Shown piece after piece: positions 1 through 9,300 of a stretch of 13,516 nt of DNA (positions within the stretch are counted from its first letter, which is position 1; each line of letters opens with the position of its first letter). The stretch comes from an uncultured Blautia sp. (lineage in GTDB: Bacteria > Bacillota > Clostridia > Lachnospirales > Lachnospiraceae). Below the pieces are notes generated by a model. The model worked only from the letters and a program-made list of their open reading frames with translations, had not been told where the DNA came from and did no database searches. The stretch lies in contig CAKROW010000067.1 in NCBI GenBank assembly GCA_934373235.1, positions 1 to 13,516 on the forward strand, given 5' to 3'. A program made the translations under genes and the position numbers.

Positions 1-29
1 GAATGAAGAAAAATATGAGAATCCGTTTA

Positions 30-78
30 TCAGACTGTCGATTTTACCACCTCAAAAGGGGTTTGTTAGACAGTCTGA
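30..78. repeat. 10-bp perfect inverted repeat with 29-nt loop
   Basis: The arms TCAGACTGTC (30-39) and GACAGTCTGA (69-78) are perfect reverse complements. The loop can form a smaller inner stem in which ACC-CC (46-51, A49 bulged) pairs with GGGGT (58-62). No T-run follows on either strand, so it is not a classical Rho-independent terminator. It ends directly against the intron-like sequence that begins at 79. It could be an unusual upper stem of that RNA, the footprint of a small inserted element, or the end of an unseen upstream unit. The repeat itself is seen directly; its role is unknown. Confidence 0.6.
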
Positions 79-137
79 CGCACGGTGGTGTGAGAGGTCG
101 AAAATTCCTCATCAAGAGGAATTTTCTCCTACTCGAT
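79..137 (+). mobile_element. Group II intron 3' end remnant (domain V 3' strand plus domain VI)
   Basis: Bases 92-134 fold into a long hairpin. An 11-bp perfect stem (100-110 with 116-126) has a 5-nt loop. Below it are a small internal loop (98-99 against 127), three pairs (95-97 with 128-130), a single bulged A at 131, and three more pairs (92-94 with 132-134). The sequence then ends CTCGAT at 137. This is the shape of group II intron domain VI, with the branch-point A seven bases from the intron end. Just before it, CG (79-80) followed by CACGGTGGT (81-89) resembles the dinucleotide bulge and 3' strand of domain V, as I remember it from Firmicute introns. The matching 5' strand of domain V is not recognisable, so this is a remnant or a rearranged intron end. 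No reverse transcriptase is visible in the window. The identification rests on structure and recalled consensus; a plain hairpin is the alternative. Confidence 0.55.
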
Positions 138-212
138 TACAGAAAAAAGAAAAATACAGTAAAAATTGTAGTATAATTTTTAGAAAAATCCTGTAAAAAA
201 TAGATTTATTTA

Positions 213-241
213 TAGACAATCCAAAGCCTGAAACGTATAAT
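213..241 (+). promoter_or_regulatory. Sigma-A-type promoter of gene 1
   Basis: A -35 box TAGACA (213-218; 5 of 6 matches to TTGACA) is followed by a 17-bp spacer and a perfect -10 box TATAAT (236-241). Transcription should start near 248, giving a leader of about 75 nt. The same -35, spacer length and -10 occur before gene 2, preceded in both cases by a similar A/T-rich stretch (TAGATTTATTTA at 201-212 here, TAGACGCATTTA at 9448-9459 there). That conservation supports the call. Another TATAAT at 172-177 lacks a good -35 box. Confidence 0.75.
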
Positions 242-306
242 TAAAGACATAGGTTACAAAGAGATAGAAAAGCGGACAGAGAAGATCCGTGGAACTATTT
301 TCAGGT

Positions 307-313
307 AAGGAGG
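307..313 (+). promoter_or_regulatory. Ribosome binding site deciding the gene 1 start
   Basis: AAGGAGG lies 8 nt before ATG 322. The frame is open upstream to a GTG at 289, but using that start would place this strong site inside the coding region and add 11 residues ahead of a clean signal peptide. The start at 322 is therefore preferred. It also matches gene 2, whose protein begins in the same way. Confidence 0.85.
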
Positions 314-321
314 CATCGCAT

Positions 322-3300
322 ATGAACAGGAAAAAAGTTGCATGGCTTTTGACGGCGGCAATGGTGGCTACAAGTGTGGACAGTTCAGCACTTGTGGCCA
401 GCGGAGCGGATTTTTCATCAGAACCGGTGGAGAATGTACAGGATTTTTCTGATGAGGCCGTATCTCAAAGTGGGGAAACAGAGGCAGTATCCCAGGAAGA
501 AGCAGGCGAAACTGCCACAGCCACAGACGAGGCAGTATCCCGGGAAGAAGCAGGCGAAACTTCTGCAGAAACAGAGGAAACTGCAACAGAAGCAGCCGTA
601 AATTCCACAGAAGCCGCAGATCCGGAGCAGGCGGCAGATACAGCTTCTTCGCAGCAGGCAGAGGCGGACCAGGAGACCTCTGAGGGACAGAAGGTTTCAG
701 CGGAAGATGGGAAACCTGTAACATCAGATACGCCCACAGGGCAGGAACCGGACCAGGATCTGACTCTCGGCGATGGAACGGAAGAGATCACGCAGACACC
801 GCAGGACAGCGGACAAAGCAGGACAGAAACCGATCATGAAGACATAACGGATCCGGAGAAGGGCAGCGTGGCAGAGGCATTCAGCAGTGACAGTCAGGAT
901 ATGGCAGTTCAGTCTGAAACCTTTGACAGTACCATGGCAGCCAGTGCCATAGAGTTGTCATATAAAGATTTTACTGATATCTCCCAGGTGTCCGAGACAG
1001 AAAAAACAGTATTTCGTTTTACAGTAGAAAAATCAGGCAAATACAGGATCATACTTGGAGATGCAAGTAATGAGTATACGGACCATATTCCGGTATATGA
1101 TTCTGCTTATAAAGAGTGTGAAGTGGAAGACGGAGATGTGATCACCTGTCAGGCAGGAGAAACCTATTATGCAGTATATGAATTTTATTCTGTAAGTGGA
1201 GACGCAATAGCCGGTGTTTTCCCCACTATAGAATCATTTGAAATGAAACAGTTGCCCGAGATGGATTATATAATGTGGGACGGATATGCAGATCTGTCCG
1301 GCAAAGGTGCAGTTATAAGCTGTACATATTCCAATGGAGAAACAGAAGAATTATCCGAAGCTGCCGGTTTTGATTTTACACTTCTGGCAGAGGGGGATGA
1401 TTTCAGCAGGTCATATCTGTATTCCCCCGGAACTTACCAGGGAAGTCTCGAGGTTTACAAAAATGTCAATGGTTTTAACTGCCAGTTATATAAACTTAAA
1501 AATACAGGTCAGATCCATGCAAGAGATTTTGCACAGTTGGTGCAGGATAAAAGATCTGAAGCCATTGAATTAAAGGGAAATGGAGAAACAACTGAAACAG
1601 AGATGAAAGATCAGCTTTTCCATTTCAGACCGGAAGAAACAGATATATATAACCTGACTGCAGGGGAAGATCCTGAAGAAGATACATATGGTAAGGCAGT
1701 TCTTCTGGATGAGAACGGTGCAGTCATTAAAAATGGTGATTATGGCCGGATCGCAGGAGCAAAGCTTACAGCAGGGAAAGACTATTATCTGGCAGTGAGA
1801 GAAAGAAAGGGCTATCCTAATATGTATGCCCGGGTAACACAGGCCAAAAAGATCCAGTCTGTTGAAGTAAGCCAACCGGAGATTGCTATCTGCATGGGTC
1901 AGGACAGCCTTTATAAGAATGATCTTCTGGATAAAGTGAACCTTACAATAAAATATGTGGACGGTTCAGAGGAAACCCAAAACTGTTATGGAATGACATC
2001 AGAAGGTCAGGAAATCGAAGTTGACTATTCCAATGTTGCGTTTGATGATTCAGGAAATGCAAAAGAAGGAGAATATACAGTTCCGATTTCTGTTGCGGAT
2101 CAGAAGCTGGAAGTAAAGCTAAGAGTTCAGAAGTTTTCCGATTATTGTAATGAACGTTCCTCTGAACTTACGCTGGGTCAGGAGTTCAGAACGACTGTCA
2201 GTGAGGATGAATGTTATTATTATAAACTTACAGCACCGGAAGATGGATATTACACTTTCCAATACCGTGCAGTGGAAGAAGACCAGGAAACCGGGGAGTA
2301 TGATTATAATGTAAGGTACTATGACAGTGAGGGAAACAGCATCGAGGAGAGAAGTGAACTGAAAGCTGGAGAGACTGTCTATGTAAAGATGGTGCCAGGT
2401 TATGGAAGCGGTTATCAGTTCTGTATTACCGGAATAAAGAAAGATTATACAGTAACTTCTCTTCAGATTGAAGCTGAACCAACAGACAAAACATATGTGG
2501 AAAAGCTTGACTTCAAAAGCACTGCGGAGCCAAAGACCGAGGGACTTAAAGTCAAAGTTACTTATTCTGATGGAATAGAGGAAATTTTAACAGAACAGGA
2601 TACAGACAGAGACGGAAACAAACTGCAGATGATGGTTGTCAGTGAATATGATTATGACAATGATACAGATATTTATAAACTGCAGATTGCGCTGGATGGA
2701 GTTAAAACGTCACTTCCTGTAACCTATATGACACTGAAACAGTATATCAGTACTCTGGACAGAGATTCTGTTGAAAAACTTGAGCCGGATAAGGACAAAA
2801 ATGTACAGTGGAACGGGGCTGGCGGCAGGCTTTACAGTTTTACGCCGGCAACAGACGGAACCTATATTTTTACCTCAGAGGGAGATGCAGACACATATGG
2901 TTATCTGCTGGATGAAAATGGAGAACTGATTGACGAAAACGATGAAGAGGGAGGCAACGGAAATTTCAAACTGTCCAATAGTCTGGAAGCCGGAAAAACA
3001 TATTATTATCTGGCACGTCCGTATAACAGAAGCAATGAGACAGCCACATTAAAGCTGTACAAAAAAGACGAGATTGCCAAAGTAACTATCAAAAATCCGG
3101 ATAAAACCACCTTTACTTCCGGATTTGATGAAGTAAGCTACAACGGTCTGGAAGTGCATCTGACCTTTGAATCCGGAAAAACCTTTACCTGTGCATATGA
3201 TGAAGAGGGATTTTCAGAACATATAAATATCGAGCCAGGTTTTGACTATGATGATAACTCTAATATCATTCCCGGAACCTATGATGTGAAACTTTTGTAT

Positions 3301-6300
3301 GACGGTGAAGAAATTGGAAGCATCCCTGTTATAATCCGGTCATTTGCAGATTATATAGCAGAAAATCCGCCAAAGGAACTGAAAGAAGGACAGAGTATAA
3401 AAGAGAAGCATGAGGATGATGAGCAGGAGTTTTACAGTTTTACAGCACCTGAGTCAGGGGAATATCTTTTCCGCGTAAATGGAAAGTCAGAAGACGGGGA
3501 ATCCAATTATTCCAGACTTGCCATTTATGACAGAAATGGAACGAATATAAATGAAGACAATGGAGCAATGCAGGTTAAGCTTGAAGCCGGCGTTACCTAC
3601 TATCTTAATGTAAGTTTCTGGGCTGATATGTCAGAAGCCTGTGAATATACCATCAGTGCAAAAGCATGCCGCACCCTTAAGAAGATTACTTTAGGTTCCA
3701 GAGAAACAGATCTGTATGCAGGAATTGATGATCTTTCCTGGGATAATCTGCACAATATTATCAGAAAAATAGATGTTACCTTAAGTTTTACAAACGGTAC
3801 AGCAGATACCATCCACTATGGGAAAACGACAGAAGATAATTATTCTGTATCCGTGGATATTCCGGATCTGGATGGTACGCCAGGTGATTATGATGTCCTT
3901 TTCAGTATAGGAGATATAAGCGTAAAGTACACAATTCATGTTCATTCTGCACTGGATTATATTGCAAAAAATGCCACAGAAATTCAGGCAGGGAAACGTA
4001 CTCCTGTGGTGATCACAGCAGAATCCACGCAGGCGTATTGTGCAGTTGCACAGGAAACCGGATATTATAAAGTAAGTTATCTTGGAAATACAGAGGCAGA
4101 GATCAGTTATTATGATCAGCAGGGCAGCACTCAGAAAACTGCAGTCAAAGTGGAAAAAGGCCAAAAGTTCTACTTTACACTGAAGAATAATGAAAGCAGA
4201 AACATTCGCGCACTGGTAACTGTTGAGACACAGGAAGCTGTTCTTGAGAGACTGACAGTTAAGACCTTACCACCAAAAACAACCCTTGTAGAAAAAATAG
4301 ACTATGAGTATACTCCAAGTGATGGAGGAAATTATGCAGAGGGAATGGTTGTAACTGCACAGTATACAGACGGAAAGACAGAAGATCTGAAATATGGAGA
4401 TACCAGCAGATTTGGAAGCAAACTGGATGCCTATCTGATCCTGGGTCACGATGGAGACCAGGAGGAAATCACCGATTGTTTCGTGAATGTATCCATGGAT
4501 GGCATTGAGAGTGACAGAGTTCCTATAAAGCTTGTAAGCTTTAAGGATTATCTGAAGGACAGCGGAGATAAGCTGGAAACACTGAAAGTAAATACAGACA
4601 AAGCAACAGCACTAGAACCGAAGAAATATCAGGTGTACAGTTTCATACCGGAAAAAGATGGTATTTATACATTTTTCTCCAAAGGAAATATAGATACTTA
4701 CGGATATCTCTACAATGGAGAAGGAAAAACACTTGAATCTGATGATGACAGTGGCACAGATATGAACTTCCAGATGCAGCAGGAGCTTACAGCGGGAACC
4801 AGATATTACCTTGCGGTAAAAGGTTATAAGTCCGGAGACACAATACTTCAGGTTAGTGACGGAAGCGGAAGTGAGGAAGAAAAAGGAGAATTATCAGATT
4901 TCAAGCTGGTTTCCATGCCGAAAAACACAGTATTCTTCGGATATAATGAGAACGACACACTGGAACCCAACTACAGTGGACTGAAAGTAAGTGCAAAGGA
5001 TAAGTCTGGAAAAACACATGTTTATACTTATGGCAGTGGTAGTTTCCCGTTCCAGATAACAGACGATATAGAAAGACAGGATGATCGTCCATCAGCAGGA
5101 AAATACACAGTAGCTCTGAAATATAACCAAAAAGCAGTCTTAAGGTTCCAGATAGAGGTTAAGGATTTTAAGGATTACCTGGCAGAGAACACCACATTAC
5201 TGAAGCCTGGGGAGACAGTAACAGATGTAGCGGAAAATCCTATGACATATGGAAATTTCTGTTATTTCAGGCTGCCATCTGATCTGAAAGGTGTTTACTG
5301 GAACAGTGGAGACAGGTCGAGATGGACAGAATATGGAATTTATGATGATCAGGGCAAAAGAACAGAGCTGAAGCTGGGAAATGGAACTTCCTGGGATTTT
5401 TCAGGAAAAACTTATTATCTCTGTCTGAGGGATAATTGCACTGATAACCAGGGAGCATTCAGCTATGATAAACTGGATACCAGCGGAGTCATCAGGGATG
5501 TGGAGATCATAAGCCAGCCGGAGGTTACGGAATTCCTCAAAGGAATGAATGGCAGCATTGATCTCACCGGAATGATGATCCGTATCCGGTATGAGGATGG
5601 CACAGAGAAGAAGGTTCCTGTGATAGATTTTGAAGACATGTACGGCAGGGAAGTGTCGATCCTGGACGAAGATGGAGATTATATTTCCAGGATTTCAGAG
5701 CTTCATGAGGGAACGAATAACCTGAGGATTGAGATCGGAGGAATCAGGGAAAGCTTCCAGCTTACACTGACTGACCCGGCAAAGAAGGATGCAGAAGGTC
5801 TTGTCCTGAATAAAGAATCGGTATTTTCTGTGTCAGACAGTATACGAAGTCATGTATATTCCTATACTCCGGACAAAGATGGAGAATACTATTTCCAGAC
5901 AGAAACAGGAAGCCATAGCTCTTATGGACTGTCAGATAACCTGAAATGGTTCTGTACAGATTCGGACAGAGATTATGTGAGCAGAGAAAACATGCTGGAT
6001 CTGGAAGGAGGAAAAACATATTATTTTGTAGTTTACAGTGATAAAAGTGGTTTTGGAGATGTGTCAGTGAAACTGCGGAAGGTATCGGACAGCGTAGATG
6101 AAGATGCGGATGTAGTGGATATGGAGATAACCCCTCCGACAAAGACAGAATATACTGCAGATGAAGAGATTTCCTATGAAGGAATGAAGATTCATGCAAT
6201 ATATGATGATGGCACCGAGAATGATTATACAGCAGAAGACGCAGAGAAACTGGGATTTGAGATCTGGAATACGGTAGACACCTGCGGCGGCAGGAATCTG

Positions 6301-9300
6301 CCTGGAGATTACAAGATTATGGTAAGACACATAGGCGATACTGGTTTCAGCGTCACAAAAGAGGTTCCTGTTACAGTAAATAATACCGGAGTTTCCAGTA
6401 TAAAACTTTCGGAAAATGAAGTGGAAGTCAAAGCAGAAGAGAATGGCTCCCTGTATGAGTATGAGATATCAGAAAGCGGATATTACCAGATCGCTGTAGC
6501 TGGTAAAAGTGATGCTTATGTAGAATGTGTTGTACAGGACAATGATAATGCAATATACAGTTACGGAAATAATGAAAAAACCGCATATTCCTCACTGATG
6601 TACCTGGAGTCCGGAAAGCATTATATTTATTTCAGAAATAATTCGCCGGTAACAGCAATCTGTGGAATAAGATTATATCATTATAATTCCGCGCCTCAAA
6701 AACTGGAGGTTATAGAGGATACTGCAAAAACAGAGTTTATCTACGGTCAGGAACAGGTAAGCTTTGCAGGAATGAAAGTTAAGATCACATATGCAGATGG
6801 CAGTGAAAAAACAGTGACTATTGGTGATCAGAGCGGATATACAATAGAAGGCGGTGTTTCTTATTCCGATGATCTGGAGTTCCTGGGAGATCATAGATTG
6901 CGTCTTGGCCTGGCAATTGTCAAACAGGGTGATCAATATGATGAGATCACACAGTATCTGGATTATAAAGTACGTTATCCTGACGATATGACAGAACTTA
7001 AGACAGGAAAAACTTATACCATAAAACCCGATACACTGAAAAAACAGGCGGTTATTTATACAGTAACAGGTTCTGAGAAAGATAATGAGCTGTGTGAGAT
7101 TCAGTATGAGGGATTCGGAAATATAGATATCCAGGATGAAGAAGGGAATTCCATACTGTTTCAAAGACAGTATACTGACAAGTCTGGAAAGATATATTTT
7201 ATGGCTGAAAAGGGAATAACTTATCATATTTCCGTAAATCAGAATAAAAATGCTGATAAAGATATGACCATAAAGCTGTCAGAGAAAAAGTCAGTAACAA
7301 AGATTACTGCATTACCGGAAGAAGGAACAACCTATTACTATGGCGTTAACGAGAAGGATAAGAACAATATAAGGGTACAGCTTACCTATGCTGACGGCAG
7401 TACAGAGATCCTTGACCAGGATAATATAAAATTCTGGCTGACATATCTTAACATGGAAAATATTTCCGGTCCTGGAACCTACAGCGGTGTTCTTTCCATC
7501 GGAAATGTAAAGACCATTTACAGAAGAGAAATCCAGGATCCTTCCGCAGAGGAAATAAAGAAGAATCAGAACGTAAAACTGAATGGTGATGAGGCAATCC
7601 GAAGACTTAAATTTGTCCCGGAGAAAACACAGAAATATTACATCCAGGTGGACACACCTTATGACTGTACCAGTGTAAGCTGCAAAAATGCAGAAGGCGC
7701 ATATCTTGGCAGATGGGATATCAACAGTGATATGAGTGATGTTATAAATGCACAGGATGAGATACTGGAAATGGTTCTCACTGCAGGAAAGACCTATTAC
7801 TTTGATGTTAACTGCAATAATAACGGAGGCGGCGGAACCTTTGTTATTACAGATCAGAAGCCTGTTATAGCAGAGTTTGTAAAGGGCAGATTCTATGCCT
7901 ATACAGGAAGTGAGATCAAACCGGAACTGAAAGTAACTTACAATGGCAAAGTGCTTACAGAAGGTAAAGATTACCAGCTTAAGTACACCAACAATATCAA
8001 CGCAGGAACCGCACAGGTAGAGATCATACCAGTTTCCGGCGGAATCAGCTTTGCTATGAGAACGATGGTATTTGATATCGATCCCCAGTCCCTGGAATTT
8101 GCCAAAGCGGTAATCGAACCTATTCCTGACCAGCAGTATACCGGTAATGAACTGACACCGGAAGTAAAGGTATCTGTTGGGGATAAAACTCTTGTATCTG
8201 GCAGAGATTACGAAGTATCATACAAAGATAATATTGAGCCTGGAACAGCAGAAGTAACAGTAGAAGGAAACGGAAATTACCATGGTACTGTTACAGGAAC
8301 CTTCAAAATTGTAAAAAATAAAAAAGATTTCACAAAGGCTGAGCTTTCAGGTATTGCAGCGTCCTATGACTATACCGGAAAAGCCATAACACCTGTACCG
8401 GTGGTAAAATACGAGGGTAAAACTCTAAAAGCCGGAACAGATTACAACGTAACATATGTTAACAACACAAAAGTCGGAACAGCCACAGTAAAGATCACAG
8501 GTAAAGGCAATTATCAGGGTGAAAAGAGTGCAACATTTAAGATCCAATACAAACAGGTGACAAAAGTCACCCTGAACAAAACCAGTGCAACCATAACCGC
8601 AGGCAGCAGTCTGCAGTTAAAAGCAACTGCAGCACCATCTGATGCATACAACAGATCTGTGAAGTGGACCAGCAGCAATACCAGTCTTGCAACTGTAACC
8701 AGTGGCGGCAAAGTGACTGTGAAGCCCACAGCAACAGGCGGCAGCACTGTGAAGATCACAGCAACTGCAGCAGACGGAAGCAAAAAATCCGCAGTATGCA
8801 CCATTAAGATCAATAACAAGATCACCTACAACCTGAACGGTGGAAAGCAGAACAGCAAGAATAAGACCACATTCTGCAAACAAAACGTGAAGCTTTATAA
8901 CCCGACAAGAAGCGGATATACATTCGGCGGCTGGTATACAGACAAAGGCCTGAAGAAAAAGATCACATCCATCACCAGCAAGACTGTAAAGAATGTGACT
9001 CTTTACGCAAAATGGGTCAAAGTATCCAAGTGCAAGGCCCCGGCAGGTGTGAAGGCAGTCAACTCCAAAGCAAAAACTGTGACAGTTTCCTACAAGGCAG
9101 CATCAGGAGCCAAAGGCTATGAGATCAGCTACTCCACAAGCGCAAAATTCTCAGGAGCCAAAAAGATCCTCACAACCGCCAGATCAAAAGCCATCGGAAG
9201 CCTGAAAAAAGGCACAACCTACTATGTAAGAGTACGTGCCTACAAGACAGACTCCACAGGAGCAAAGATCTACGGAAGCTACAGTAATACAGTGAAGGTA

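Noticed and set aside
172..177. TATAAT at 172-177 as the main promoter
   Set aside because: There is no acceptable -35 box about 17 bp upstream, whereas 213-241 has both boxes and is repeated before gene 2.
289..321. Upstream GTG start for gene 1, adding 11 residues
   Set aside because: It would place the strong AAGGAGG site inside the coding sequence and push the signal peptide inward. ATG 322 has ideal spacing and matches the start of gene 2.
481..561. The two near-identical 33-bp copies as a CRISPR array
   Set aside because: There are only two copies, a 15-bp interval, and an in-frame coding role in the stalk; no cas genes are present.
374..601. Short plus-strand frames inside gene 1 (374-601 and 1334-1573)
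   Set aside because: They are out-of-frame readings of the low-complexity stalk and of the first Ig domain, with no ribosome site of their own.
6673..7227. 184-codon minus-strand open frame inside gene 1, and other minus-strand frames between 368 and 7227
   Set aside because: All lie fully within the sense coding sequence of a repetitive gene. They show no clear start signals and no recognisable protein features.
8617..8883. Antisense open frame opposite the InlB-type region of gene 1, with a similar one at 12987-13265 opposite gene 2
   Set aside because: The two antisense frames resemble each other only because they overlap the near-identical sense cassette. Neither has a convincing ribosome site, and the sense protein explains the conservation.
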